Shown here: positions 8,081 through 16,598 of the stretch, one piece after another
How positions within the stretch are numbered: the stretch's first letter is position 1
Layout: each line of letters opens with the position of its first letter
Source: Micromonospora kangleipakensis
Lineage (GTDB): Bacteria; Actinomycetota; Actinomycetes; Mycobacteriales; Micromonosporaceae
NCBI RefSeq assembly: GCF_004217615.1
Contig: NZ_SHLD01000001.1
Coordinates: 1,488,001 to 1,552,000 of the forward strand
Length of the DNA stretch: 64,000 nt
Reading direction: 5' to 3'
Made by a program: the position numbers and the translations under genes
Notes under the pieces: model-generated
What the model saw: the letters and a program-made list of their open reading frames with translations, nothing else
What the model was told of the DNA's origin: nothing
The model's database searches: none

Positions 8081-8872
8081 TCAGTGTCCCTCGAAGACCG
8101 GCTTCTGCTTGTTCACGAAGGCCATCGTGGCCGCCTTGTGGTCGCTGGTGGCGCCGCAGATCGACTGGGCCTGCGCCTCGGCGGCGAGGGCGTCGGCGAG
8201 CGTGCCGGCGTCGGCGATGGAGAGCTGCCGCTTGATCGCCCCGTAGGCCACGGTCGGGCCGGCGGCGAGCCGGGCGGCCAGCTCCTGAGCGGTGGGCAGC
8301 ACCTGCTCGTCGTCGTCCACCAGCTTGTTCAGCAGGCCCAGCCGGCAGGCCTCCTCGGCGCCCACCGGCTCGGCGAGCATCAGCAGCTCGACGGCCTTGG
8401 CGTGGCCGACGAGCCGGGGCAGCGTCCAGGAGGCGCCGGTGTCGGCGGCGAGCCCCACTCCGGCGAAGGCCATCAGGAAGCGCGTCTTCGGGCCGCCGAT
8501 CCGGAAGTCGGCGAGGAAGGTCAGCGAGGCGCCGGCCCCGGCCGCCATCCCGCGGACCGCGGCGACCACCGGCTTGGGCAGGTTGGCCAGCCGGGCGGCG
8601 ATCGGGTTGTAGTGGGCCCGCACGGTGGCCAGCGGGTCGGCGTCGGCCGCTTCCAGGGTCTGCACGTGCTCGCGGAGGTCCTGCCCGGCGCTGAACGACC
8701 CGCCCGCCCCGGCCAGCACGACCGCCCGGCACGAGCGGTCGGTCTCCAGCTCGGCGAGGGTGTCCCGGAGCGCCTCCTTGAGCGCCACGTCGAGCGAGTT
8801 CATCGCCGTCGGTCGGTTCAGCGTCAGGGTGACGACGGCGTCGGTGCGGTCGACGAGCAGTGGCTCGGTCAC
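8081..8872 (-). CDS. Enoyl-CoA hydratase/isomerase (PaaG-like)
   Basis: Crotonase-fold enzyme of 263 residues. The oxyanion-hole segments are AGAGGSFSAGQDL (about 53-65) and VRGMAAGAGASLTFLADF (about 102-119). In the second catalytic region (GVGLAADTGASWTLPRL) an Asp stands where hydratases carry Glu. Asp there is typical of the PaaG/PaaB ring-epoxide isomerase group, so 1,2-epoxyphenylacetyl-CoA isomerase or a 2,3-dehydroadipyl-CoA type activity is possible. GTG is the start, 4 bases after the stop of the PaaX-family gene, so the two form an operon. Confidence 0.87.
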   Translation of the reverse strand: MTEPLLVDRTDAVVTLTLNRPTAMNSLDVALKEALRDTLAELETDRSCRAVVLAGAGGSFSAGQDLREHVQTLEAADADPLATVRAHYNPIAARLANLPKPVVAAVRGMAAGAGASLTFLADFRIGGPKTRFLMAFAGVGLAADTGASWTLPRLVGHAKAVELLMLAEPVGAEEACRLGLLNKLVDDDEQVLPTAQELAARLAAGPTVAYGAIKRQLSIADAGTLADALAAEAQAQSICGATSDHKAATMAFVNKQKPVFEGH

Positions 8873-8876
8873 GTTC

Positions 8877-9695
8877 TCAACGACCCTTCTGTCGGGCGAG
8901 GCGGTTGTTGCCGTCGAGGCAGTGCTCGACGTACCGGTCGGCGGCCGGCCGGAGCCGGGCCGCGTGCCGGTCGAAGAAACTGGCCGCGCTGGTGCCCGGC
9001 CAGCGCTCGGGGAGCAGCGCCGGAGGGAGCTGCGGGTCCCGGAAGAGGAAGGTACGCCACGCGTGCACCAGCCGGAACCGGGCCGCGTACGCCTCCTCGT
9101 CGCTGCTGCGCACGGTCACGCCCGCCAGCAGCGGCTTCTGCTCCGCGACGAACCGCTCGTACGCCCGGCCGATCTCGATGAGGTCCCAGGCGCGGCGGAC
9201 CACGCCCATCGCCCCCGGGGTGCCGGCGGCGTGCGCGGCGGTGAACCGCTCGTAGCGCACGCCCGCCTCGGCGAGCAGGAGGTCCACGTCCTCTCCGGGG
9301 CGGGTGGCCACCCAGGTGCAGTCGTCGAGCGTGCCGTAGCCGAGGAAGGTCAGGTTGGCGGCGAGCCGCTGGCGTTCCCGGCGGGACGCGGGGGCCTCCA
9401 GGACCAGCAGGTCGAACCGACCGTCCCAGCTGATCCGCCCGGTCCGGTAGATCCGGACGGCCGCCTCGTCGAGTCGGCGGGCCGCCTTGGGTGTGATCGA
9501 ATATCCCGGGCCGGAGGCCAGCCGGAGGGGGTCGAGCCAGCCCTGACGGACCATCCGGGAGACTGCGGTGCGCACGGCCGGAGGGGCGATCCCGAGCGGC
9601 GCCAGCAGCTTGACCAGGGCGGCGACGGGTGCGCGCCCACCCCTCGCCCGGAGGTGGTCGCCGTACAGGTCGAAGAGTGCCGACCGTGCCTGCAT
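8877..9695 (-). CDS. PaaX family transcriptional regulator
   Basis: 272-residue PaaX-family repressor. It has an N-terminal winged helix (ARSALFDLYGDHLRARGG, AVRTAVSRMVRQGWL, about 4-60), a central ferredoxin-like domain (about 95-175) and a C-terminal all-helical domain (FRLVHAWRTFLFRDPQLPPALLP). PaaX proteins repress phenylacetate degradation genes and are released by phenylacetyl-CoA. Here the only linked target is the downstream enoyl-CoA hydratase; no paaABCDE is in the window, so the effector may differ. Its start region faces the DUF3117 gene, with 188 bases between. Confidence 0.9.
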   Translation of the reverse strand: MQARSALFDLYGDHLRARGGRAPVAALVKLLAPLGIAPPAVRTAVSRMVRQGWLDPLRLASGPGYSITPKAARRLDEAAVRIYRTGRISWDGRFDLLVLEAPASRRERQRLAANLTFLGYGTLDDCTWVATRPGEDVDLLLAEAGVRYERFTAAHAAGTPGAMGVVRRAWDLIEIGRAYERFVAEQKPLLAGVTVRSSDEEAYAARFRLVHAWRTFLFRDPQLPPALLPERWPGTSAASFFDRHAARLRPAADRYVEHCLDGNNRLARQKGR

Positions 9696-9883
9696 GACCG
9701 CACATTGTGACAGGCCTATCCAAGATAAGCTAGATGCTGTTACATCAATGCTGCTTCGGTTTGGGTCCGGCGGTGTTCATCAGGGAAAATCATTGGTCGA
9801 CACCCCGCGAAGGCTGCGGCGGTGATGACGAAGTGGCTGTGGGGCAACCCACCGACCCTGGTGTAGGTCTGAGGGGAGACAAC

Positions 9884-10051
9884 ATGGCGGCGATGAAGCC
9901 GCGGACGGGCGACGGTCCGCTGGAAGTCACCAAGGAGGGCCGGGGCATCGTCATGCGGGTCCCGCTGGAGGGTGGTGGCCGGCTCGTCGTCGAGATGACT
10001 CCCGACGAGGCCAACGCGCTCGGTGACGCACTGAAGGCAGCCGCCGGCTGA
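9884..10051 (+). CDS. DUF3117 family small protein
   Basis: 55-residue protein beginning MAAMKPRTGDGPLEVTKEGR and ending in a helix (TPDEANALGDALKAAAG). The start follows GAGGGGAGA at 8 bases. The DUF3117 family is very widely conserved in actinobacteria. It matches Rv1211 of M. tuberculosis in sequence and relative position, downstream of tagA. In mycobacteria glgA/glgC follow; here leucyl aminopeptidase follows instead. The function is not established. A three-strand sheet plus helix is what the sequence suggests. Confidence 0.92.
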   Translation: MAAMKPRTGDGPLEVTKEGRGIVMRVPLEGGGRLVVEMTPDEANALGDALKAAAG

Positions 10052-10098
10052 TCGAGGAGCGGTCCGCGCGGCGCACGCCGTGCGGACGGTTCATCCTG

Positions 10099-10131
10099 CC
10101 CTGAGCCACCGGCCCCGCCGGTGGCTCAGGG
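10099..10131. terminator. Intrinsic hairpin terminator after DUF3117 gene
   Basis: Perfect 14-bp stem CCCTGAGCCACCGG / CCGGTGGCTCAGGG with a 5-base loop, followed by TCTTCG. It is well placed to end the DUF3117 transcript before the aminopeptidase gene. Confidence 0.75.
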
Positions 10132-10196
10132 TCTTCGCAGGCTGGGGAGCGGCGGTCTGTCCCGCTTCGTGAACTTTTCTGGAGGTACGGTCCAGC

Positions 10197-11669
10197 GTGC
10201 TGGCCATTCGTCTGGTGAGCGGGCCCACGCGGCTCGACACCCTCGTCCTGCCCATTCGTCCCGTCGGGCCGGGCGAGGGCCCGGACGCCCCGGCCGCGCT
10301 GGTCACGACCGCGTCCCCGCCTTCCGGCGAGGTGCTGGCCGAGGCGGAGGCCCTGCTGCCCGCCGCGCGGCTGACCGGGCGCGCTGGCGAGCTGCGGGAG
10401 CACCTGCGACCCGGCGCGACGCCGCAGCGGCTGGTGCTGCTCGGCGTCGGCGAGGGCGACGAGCGGGGCTGGCGGGCCGCCGGCGCGGCGCTCGCCCGGG
10501 CCGCCCGGGATGAGACGCACATCACGGTGATGCTTCCGGGCGACGCCTCGACGGCGCTGCGCGGCCTGACCGAGGGGCTGCTGCTGGGGTCGTACCGGTT
10601 CCGGATGACCGAGGCCGGTGGTGCACCCGCGCTCGCCGACGTGGACGTCGTGGTGGCTGACCCGGACGCGCTCGCCCCGACCCTGACGGCGGCCCGGACC
10701 ACCGCCGAGATGACCCGGCTGGCCCGGGACCTGACCAACACCCCCTCCTCGCTGAAGAACCCGCAGTGGTTCGTCGAGCAGATCGCGACGGCCGTTGCCG
10801 GCCAGCCCGACCTGCGCCTGCGGGTACGGGAGCCGGACGAGCTCACGGCCGAGGGCTTCGGCGGGATCCTCGCCGTCGGCCAGGGCTCGGCCAGCGGTCC
10901 CCGCCTGGTCGAGCTGGACTGGCACCCGGCGGACGCGCGTACCCACGTCGTGCTGGTGGGCAAGGGGATCACCTTCGACACCGGCGGCATCTCGATCAAG
11001 CCGGTGCCGGCGATGAAGCTGATGCGCAAGGACATGGCCGGCGCCGCCGCCGTGCTCGCCGCGACCCTGGGCGCCGCCGCGCTCCGGCTGCCGGTGCGGA
11101 TCACCACGCTGGCGCCGCTGGCGGAGAACATGGTCAGCGGGTCCGCGTTCCGCCCGGGCGACATCGTCCGCCACTACGGCGGCCTGACCAGCGAGACCAC
11201 CAACTCCGACGCCGAGGGGCGGCTGGTGCTCGCCGACGCGATGGCGTACGCGGTCCAGGAGCTCGCCCCCGACCTGCTGGTCGACCTGGCCACCCTGACC
11301 GGCGCGAACGCGGTGGCCCTCGGCAAGCGGCACGGCGCCCTCTACAGCGAGAACGACCAGCTCGCCGCCGACCTGCTGGCCGCGATCGACGCCGCCGGTG
11401 AGGCGGCCTGGCGGATGCCGCTGCCCGCCGACTACGTCGAGTACCTGGGCAGCGAGCTGGCCGACCTGCACAGCTCCCCGGCCAGCGGCGCCGGCTCGGT
11501 GACCGCCGCGCTCTTCCTCCGCGAGTTCACCGGTGACCTGCGGGACCGCTGGGTGCACGTCGACATGTCCGCCCCCTCCTGGTCGGAGGAGGACGACGCC
11601 GAGCTGACCCGGGGCGCCACCGGCTGGGGCGTACGCGGGCTGCTGCGCTGGCTGCCCACGCTGGGCTGA
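10197..11669 (+). CDS. pepA: Leucyl aminopeptidase (M17)
   Basis: Cytosolic dinuclear-metal aminopeptidase, 490 residues, releasing N-terminal residues from peptides. The N-terminal regulatory alpha/beta domain (1-165) is followed by the catalytic domain. Metal and active-site motifs are VGKGITFDTGGISIKP (Lys and Asp), MRKDMAGAAAVLA, and NSDAEGRLVLADAM, the M17 signature with Ser in place of the usual Thr. GTG is the start, with GGAGGT about 10 bases upstream. It stands alone after the hairpin terminator and faces the O-methyltransferase. Confidence 0.94.
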   Translation: MLAIRLVSGPTRLDTLVLPIRPVGPGEGPDAPAALVTTASPPSGEVLAEAEALLPAARLTGRAGELREHLRPGATPQRLVLLGVGEGDERGWRAAGAALARAARDETHITVMLPGDASTALRGLTEGLLLGSYRFRMTEAGGAPALADVDVVVADPDALAPTLTAARTTAEMTRLARDLTNTPSSLKNPQWFVEQIATAVAGQPDLRLRVREPDELTAEGFGGILAVGQGSASGPRLVELDWHPADARTHVVLVGKGITFDTGGISIKPVPAMKLMRKDMAGAAAVLAATLGAAALRLPVRITTLAPLAENMVSGSAFRPGDIVRHYGGLTSETTNSDAEGRLVLADAMAYAVQELAPDLLVDLATLTGANAVALGKRHGALYSENDQLAADLLAAIDAAGEAAWRMPLPADYVEYLGSELADLHSSPASGAGSVTAALFLREFTGDLRDRWVHVDMSAPSWSEEDDAELTRGATGWGVRGLLRWLPTLG

Positions 11670-11727
11670 CGGCCCGGTCCGCCCCCGCGCCCGGCGGACC
11701 CGGCGGTGCGCCGGACGCGGGGTCGGC

Positions 11728-12378
11728 TCAGCACTTCACGGCGGCGAGCAGGCCGTGCCCGACCGGCAGCAGCGCGGGGATCCAGTGCTCCGACTCCCGG
11801 ATCGCCTTGATCGTCTCCCGGACGGTGACCGTCTCCAGGTCGCGGGCGGCCGGGTCGCCGATCCGCCCGCCGGCCAGCGTGCCGTTGAGGGCGAGCACCC
11901 CGCCGGGCCGCAGCAGGCGCAGCGCGGCGTCCACGCAGGCGGTGAAGCCGGTCGCCTCGGCGTCGACGAAGACCAGGTCGTAGGCGCCGTCCGCGAGCCG
12001 CGGCAGCACGTCGAGGGCGCGGCCGGTGATGATCCGGGTACGCCCCGACGGGAACCCCGCCTCGACGAAGATCCGTCGGGCGATCCGCTGGTGCTCCACC
12101 TCCACGTCGATGGTGGTGAGCACCCCGTCGGCCCGCATGCCGCGCAGCAGCCAGACGCCGCTGACCCCGATGCCGGTGCCGATCTCCACCACCGCCCGGG
12201 CGTTGCCGGCGGCGGCGAGCAGTCGCAGCGCGGCGCCGGCGCCCGGCGTCACCGCGTCGACACCCACCTCGCGGGCGAGGCTGCGGGCGGTCCGCAGCAC
12301 CAGATCCTCGGTGACGTAGGACTCGGCGAACTGCAGGGCCTGTGCCGTCGAGTTGCCGGAACTGGCGACCGTGGCGAT
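11728..12378 (-). CDS. O-methyltransferase, class I SAM-dependent (Rv1220c-like)
   Basis: Catechol-O-methyltransferase-fold enzyme, about 216 residues. It shows the SAM site VEIGTGIGVSGVWLL, the acidic end of strand 2 (LTTIDVEVEHQ) and the metal-binding DLVFVDAE. Sequence and location beside htrA-tatB match Rv1220c. The start is odd: homology begins about IATVASSGNS, but there is no in-frame ATG, GTG or TTG close by. The best Shine-Dalgarno (GGAGG, 12389-12385) sits 6 bases before an ATC codon. Either ATC is the initiation codon, a distant upstream GTG is used, or the GTG one frame off (GTGTCCC) marks a one-base frameshift. Confidence 0.85.
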   Translation of the reverse strand: MATVASSGNSTAQALQFAESYVTEDLVLRTARSLAREVGVDAVTPGAGAALRLLAAAGNARAVVEIGTGIGVSGVWLLRGMRADGVLTTIDVEVEHQRIARRIFVEAGFPSGRTRIITGRALDVLPRLADGAYDLVFVDAEATGFTACVDAALRLLRPGGVLALNGTLAGGRIGDPAARDLETVTVRETIKAIRESEHWIPALLPVGHGLLAAVKC

Positions 12379-12606
12379 GGGACACCTCCGGGCGGCGGGA
12401 GTGGTGCGGGGGGCGGGTGGGCGGTATGAGCCTAGAGGCGGGACCCGACGGGCGCAGCCGCGAGTCGGTCGGTTGACGATCACGGGCGGCAACCGCTGAC
12501 TCCACCCGGGGCATCCGTGCAATCCTGGACGGTATCCGGCGTGGCGTTGCCGGACGGCTCCGCCGGATCGCGGCGCGGGATGCGGGACGGACTGGGAGGC
12601 ACCGAC

Positions 12607-13902
12607 GTGACCGACGGCTGGGACTGGCGCCAGCCCGGCGGAACTCCGGGACCGGCGGGACGGCCGGCGTCCGGGTCCCCACCGGGGCCGTACGGGGGTG
12701 GCCAGACGTCGCCCTGGTGGTCCGACGCGCTCAACGACCCGTGGCGCGACCCGTACGCGCCGGCCGCGGTGGTGGTGCCGGCCGCTCCCGCCGACGGCGG
12801 CGAGCCGGAGCCGGTCACCGACCCGGACGCCCCCAATCGCCCGAGGCTGCGCCAGGTCGTGCTGATCTCGCTGATCACCGCGTTGCTGGCCGGCTCGCTC
12901 GGCAGCGCCCTGACCTACGCCTTCCTGCGCGGGGGTGGCCCCGCCACCGTGCTCGGCGCCCGTCCCGCCGAGGGCCCGGCCCTGGCCCAGCGCAAGCCGG
13001 AGTCACTGGCCGGCGTCGCCGAGAAGGTCCTGCCCAGCGTGGTCACCGTCCGGGTGGCCAGCCTCGGCGGGATCAGCGAGGGTTCCGGCTTCATCGTCAG
13101 CGCCGACGGGCACGTGATCACCAACGACCACGTGGTCGCGGGCGCCACCGGCAAGGCCACGGTGGTCTTCAACGACGGCAGTACGACCGCGGCCACCGTG
13201 GTCGGGCAGGACCCGGAGTCGGACATCGCGGTGATCAAGGTGTCCCGGAGCGGGCTCAAGCCGGTGGAGTTCGGCGACTCCGACGCGCTGGCCGTCGGCG
13301 ACCCGGTGCTCGCCATCGGCTCGCCGCTCTCGCTGGCCAACACGGTCACCGCGGGAATCGTCAGCGCCCTGGACCGGACCATGCAGGCCGGTGAGCCGGG
13401 CGGCCCGGTGCGCTACTACGCGGCGATCCAGACCGACGCGGCGGTCAACCACGGCAACTCCGGCGGCCCGCTGGTCGACGGGGGCGGCCGGGTGGTCGGG
13501 GTGAACTCGACGATCAAGTCGCTGGTCGCCGACGGGCAGGAGGCCGGGAACATCGGGCTCGCCTTCGCCATCCCGATCAACCAGGCCAAACGGGTCACCC
13601 AGGAGATCATCGGCACCGGCAGGGCCCGGCGTACGGTGATCGGCGCCCAGGTGGGCGGCACGGGCGCCGCGGCCGGCAACGGCGTACGCCTCAACGCGGT
13701 GGAGCCGTCCGGCCCGGCGGCGGCGGCCGGGCTGAAGGCCGGCGACGTGATCCTGCGGCTGAACGGCCGGCCGATGACCGAGCCGACGGACCTGGTCGCG
13801 CTGGTCCGCAAGTACGCGCCCGGGTCGGTGGTGACGGTCGAGTACCGGCGGGGATCCACCCGGCAGAACGCCTCGGTGACGCTCGCCGCAGATGCGAAGT
13901 GA
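12607..13902 (+). CDS. htrA: HtrA/DegP-type serine protease with PDZ domain
   Basis: Membrane-anchored envelope quality-control protease, 431 residues. A Pro/Gly-rich cytoplasmic N-terminus comes first, then one transmembrane helix (about 80-103). The trypsin-like domain carries His in TNDHVVAG, Asp in ESDIAVIKV and Ser in HGNSGGPLV, followed by a C-terminal PDZ domain (about 345-430, SGPAAAAGLKAGDVILRLNG). GTG is preceded by GGGAGG at 7 bases. In M. tuberculosis the homologue Rv1223 follows sigE and rseA. Here the 228-base gap to the O-methyltransferase holds neither, so envelope-stress control must come from elsewhere. Confidence 0.95.
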   Translation: MTDGWDWRQPGGTPGPAGRPASGSPPGPYGGGQTSPWWSDALNDPWRDPYAPAAVVVPAAPADGGEPEPVTDPDAPNRPRLRQVVLISLITALLAGSLGSALTYAFLRGGGPATVLGARPAEGPALAQRKPESLAGVAEKVLPSVVTVRVASLGGISEGSGFIVSADGHVITNDHVVAGATGKATVVFNDGSTTAATVVGQDPESDIAVIKVSRSGLKPVEFGDSDALAVGDPVLAIGSPLSLANTVTAGIVSALDRTMQAGEPGGPVRYYAAIQTDAAVNHGNSGGPLVDGGGRVVGVNSTIKSLVADGQEAGNIGLAFAIPINQAKRVTQEIIGTGRARRTVIGAQVGGTGAAAGNGVRLNAVEPSGPAAAAGLKAGDVILRLNGRPMTEPTDLVALVRKYAPGSVVTVEYRRGSTRQNASVTLAADAK

Positions 13903-13974
13903 GCACCGGTCACCCCCTCCCGGAGCGCCCCCCGACGTGCGTAGTCTTGCCCTGACACGGACGAGGAGGCCGGA

Positions 13975-14400
13975 GTGCTCGACAACCTGAACTGGTGGGA
14001 GATCGGCGCGCTGCTGCTCCTGGCGCTGCTGATCTTCGGGGACCGGCTGCCCGCCGTGATCAACGACGGCCTCCGGATGGTCCGCAACCTGCGCAACATG
14101 GCCCGCAACGCCACCGGCGACCTGAGCCGCGAGCTGGGCACCGACATCCAGCTGGAGGATCTGCACCCGAAGGCGTTCATCCGGAAGCACCTGCTCAGCG
14201 AGGACGACGAGCAGGCGATCCGGAAGCCCCTGCAGAGCATGTACGACAACCTGCGCTCGGACGTCACCGGCGTGCACAACGAGCTGAAGGACGTCGCCAA
14301 CGCGGCGGACCTGCGCGGCAACGGCACCCGCCCGACCACGGCCACCGGCGGCGCCGTCCCCGCCCCGGCTCCCCGCCCCAGCTACGACGACGCCACCTGA
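13975..14400 (+). CDS. tatB: Sec-independent protein translocase TatB
   Basis: 141-residue TatB subunit of the twin-arginine translocase. It has a short N-terminal helix (NWWEIGALLLLALLIFGDRLP, with the conserved Glu and the Gly/Pro hinge), then a long amphipathic helix (LRMVRNLRNMARNATGDLSREL) and a variable tail. GTG is the start, with GAGGAGGCCGGA just upstream. A TAGTCT box at 13941 may be its own -10. The htrA-tatB order is the same as Rv1223-Rv1224. Confidence 0.94.
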   Translation: MLDNLNWWEIGALLLLALLIFGDRLPAVINDGLRMVRNLRNMARNATGDLSRELGTDIQLEDLHPKAFIRKHLLSEDDEQAIRKPLQSMYDNLRSDVTGVHNELKDVANAADLRGNGTRPTTATGGAVPAPAPRPSYDDAT

Positions 14401-14501
14401 CCGTCGGGCCGGTCCTGTTCCCTCGGCTCTCTGCGGCGTCCCTCGGCTCTCCAGCCGGCTCTCGCCAGCTCGCTCGCCGGGCGGGAGGTACTCGCCCGCC
14501 T

Positions 14502-14609
14502 CCTTTGCTCTGCTTCACTCCCGGCAACACGCTGGGCCCTGACGGGGCCTGACGGGGATCGGACCACGGGCAGCGCGAGGTGTTGCCTCCCGCTGAAGCA
14601 GAGCAAAGG
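14502..14609. repeat. Long imperfect inverted repeat
   Basis: The left arm contains CCTTTGCTCTGCTTCA (14502-14517) and the right arm its exact complement TGAAGCAGAGCAAAGG (14594-14609). The match continues imperfectly for about 13 more bases, towards GGCAACAC on the left and GTGTTGCC on the right. The loop is about 50 bases. It resembles a dispersed intergenic palindrome rather than a simple terminator. Confidence 0.65.
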
Positions 14610-14678
14610 GGCGCGCGGGGCAGGTCCTCGGTCGGCCGCCCGGCGTGGGACGGGCGCGGAAGCGGGATCCGGACACGC

Positions 14679-14711
14679 GAAAGGGGCACCCCGCCACGGG
14701 GTGCCCCTTTC
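14679..14711. terminator. Bidirectional intrinsic terminator between tatB and mrp
   Basis: Perfect 15-bp stem GAAAGGGGCACCCCG / CGGGGTGCCCCTTTC with a 3-base loop, between two convergent genes. The A and T tracts at the base make it usable in both directions. Confidence 0.85.
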
Positions 14712-14729
14712 GTCGTCGTCAGGCAGTGG

Positions 14730-15878
14730 TCAGCGGCCGGCGGGCTTGAGGCCGAGCGGCTTGCCGAGGAGGGACTCGCGCCGGACCGCCAGCCGGTCGG
14801 CGATCTGGTTGAGCGCCCTGGCGGCCGGGGCGTCCGGCTCGGCCAGCACGATCGGGTTGCCGGCGTCGCCGCCCTCGCGGACCCGGGTGTCGAGCGGGAT
14901 CTGACCCAGCAGCGGCACCTGCGCGCCGATGGTCCGGCTCAGCGACTCGGAGACCGCCTCGCCGCCGCCGGCGCCGAAGACCTCCACCCGCGAGCCGTCC
15001 GGCAGCTCCATCCAGGACATGTTCTCGATGACCCCGACCACCCGCTGGTGGGTCTGCAGCGCGATCGCGCCGGCCCGCTCGGCGACCTCGGCGGCCGCGG
15101 TCTGCGGGGTGGTGACCACCAGGATCTCGGCGTTGGGGAGCAGTTGGGCCACCGAGATGGCGATGTCGCCCGTGCCCGGGGGCAGGTCCAGCAGCAGGAC
15201 GTCCAGGTCGCCCCAGTACACGTCGGCGAGGAACTGCTGTAACGCCCGGTGCAGCATCGGGCCGCGCCAGACCACCGCCGCGTTGCCCGGGGTGAACATG
15301 CCGATCGAGATGACCTTCACGCCGTGCGCCTGCGGCGGCATGATCATGTCCTCGACCCGGGTCGGGCTGCCCTCGGCGCCGAGCATCCGGGGCACCGAGT
15401 GGCCGTAGATGTCGGCGTCGACCACACCGACGGCGAGGCCGCGGGAGGCCAGCGCGGCGGCCAGGTTGACCGTGACGCTGGACTTGCCGACGCCGCCCTT
15501 GCCGCTGGCCACGGCGTACACCCGGGTGCGCGAGCCGGGCTGGGCGAACGGGATCACCGGCTCCTGGCTGGCGCCGCCGCCGCGCAGCTTCGACTGGAGC
15601 TCCTGGCGCTGCTCGGGGCTCATCACGCCGAACTCGATCTCGACACCCGTCACACCCGCCACCGCGGCCACGGCCGCGGTGATGTCGCTGCGCAGCTTGT
15701 CCTTCAGCGGGCAGCCGGCCACGGTGAGCAGCAGCTCGACCCGGACGACGCCGTCGTCGCCCACCACCGCGGAACGGACCATGCCCAGCTCGGTGATCGG
15801 CCGACGGATCTCCGGGTCGTTGACGGTGGCCAGGGCGGCCTGGATCGCGTCGGAGACGGTGCTGACGGGTGCTGACAT
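14730..15878 (-). CDS. mrp: Mrp/NBP35 family P-loop ATPase (iron-sulfur carrier type)
   Basis: 382-residue P-loop ATPase. It has an N-terminal DUF59/MIP18 domain (about 8-85) and a deviant Walker A, GKGGVGKSSVTVNLA (about 125-139), with DADIYGHSVPR, LDLPPGTGD and VIENMS. The family assembles or carries [4Fe-4S] clusters. The CxxC pair that follows ENMS in ApbC/NBP35 proteins is missing: the sequence reads ENMSWMELPDGSRVEVFG. Actinobacterial Mrp proteins (Rv1229c) share this loss. The start ATG is the one aligned with other actinobacterial Mrp proteins; an upstream in-frame ATG would add 24 poorly conserved residues. Confidence 0.92.
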   Translation of the reverse strand: MSAPVSTVSDAIQAALATVNDPEIRRPITELGMVRSAVVGDDGVVRVELLLTVAGCPLKDKLRSDITAAVAAVAGVTGVEIEFGVMSPEQRQELQSKLRGGGASQEPVIPFAQPGSRTRVYAVASGKGGVGKSSVTVNLAAALASRGLAVGVVDADIYGHSVPRMLGAEGSPTRVEDMIMPPQAHGVKVISIGMFTPGNAAVVWRGPMLHRALQQFLADVYWGDLDVLLLDLPPGTGDIAISVAQLLPNAEILVVTTPQTAAAEVAERAGAIALQTHQRVVGVIENMSWMELPDGSRVEVFGAGGGEAVSESLSRTIGAQVPLLGQIPLDTRVREGGDAGNPIVLAEPDAPAARALNQIADRLAVRRESLLGKPLGLKPAGR

Positions 15879-15989
15879 GCCGGCAATGTTACGTCGGTGG
15901 TCATCGGCGGTCGCCGCTGGCGGGGGGCGGTGTGAGCGAATCGATGGCACCGTCCAAGGCCCGGGCCGGTGGACCGGGCCCCGTCGGGC

Positions 15990-16598
15990 TCAGCCCTCCG
16001 GGCGGCCTTCCCGGGTCGCGAAGTCGCCGTCCAGGTCGTCGCGGGGCTCGTCGAGCGGCTCGCCGCCGCCGCCGCGTGCGGCGCGTTCCTGCTGCCGGCG
16101 TTCCAGCTTCTGCCGGCGCTGCGCCGCCTCGTCCAGCTCCTCGGCGAGCCGGGCCAGCTCGGAGCGGAGGAAGTCCCGGGTGGCCACCTCGCCCATCGCG
16201 ATCCGCAGCGCGGCGATCTCCCGGGCCAGGTACTCGGTGTCCGCTTTCTGCGCGGTGGCCCGCCGCCGGTCCTCCTCCAGTGCCACCCGGTCCCGGTCCG
16301 CCTGCCGGTTCTGCGCGAGCAGGATCAGCGGCGCCGCGTACGAGGCCTGCAACGAGAGCACCAGGGTCAGGAACGTGAAGGTGTACGGGTCGAAGCGCAG
16401 GTCGGCCGGGGCGATGGTGTTCCAGGCGAACCAGGCGGCGATCACGACCGTCATGTAGACGATGAAGTTCGCCGTGCCCATGCCGCGGGCGATGCCCTCG
16501 GACCACCGGCCGAACGCCTCCGGGTCGAACCGGGGCAGCTTGACGCCGCGGGGCTCGCGCGGCTGGTCCAGCCGCTCGGCCCGTCGCTGGTCAGCCAT
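15990..16598 (-). CDS. DUF1003 family membrane protein
   Basis: 202-residue protein with two adjacent transmembrane helices (about 38-58 and 70-92). The DUF1003 core reads FRFDPEAFGRWSEGIARGMGT to APLILLAQNRQADRDR, and a long Arg/Glu-rich coiled-coil tail follows on the cytoplasmic side. Its ATG lies inside the last codons of the MgtE-N/CBS gene (8-base overlap), so the two are translationally coupled. They also neighbour each other in M. tuberculosis (Rv1231c/Rv1232c region). The function is unknown; the pairing suggests a link to divalent cation homeostasis. Confidence 0.87.
   Translation of the reverse strand: MADQRRAERLDQPREPRGVKLPRFDPEAFGRWSEGIARGMGTANFIVYMTVVIAAWFAWNTIAPADLRFDPYTFTFLTLVLSLQASYAAPLILLAQNRQADRDRVALEEDRRRATAQKADTEYLAREIAALRIAMGEVATRDFLRSELARLAEELDEAAQRRQKLERRQQERAARGGGGEPLDEPRDDLDGDFATREGRPEG

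Larger units (their letters stand above)
14401..14729. other. Non-coding stretch between tatB and mrp
   Basis: I see no gene in it. It holds a long imperfect inverted repeat and a strong bidirectional terminator, annotated separately. Short tandem phrases are also present: CCTCGGCTCTC appears twice near 14422 and 14440. Confidence 0.6.

Noticed and set aside
14640..14680. tRNA-like sequence before the tatB-mrp terminator
   Set aside because: A GGATCC-containing arm looked like a T arm, but no matching acceptor or anticodon arm can be drawn.
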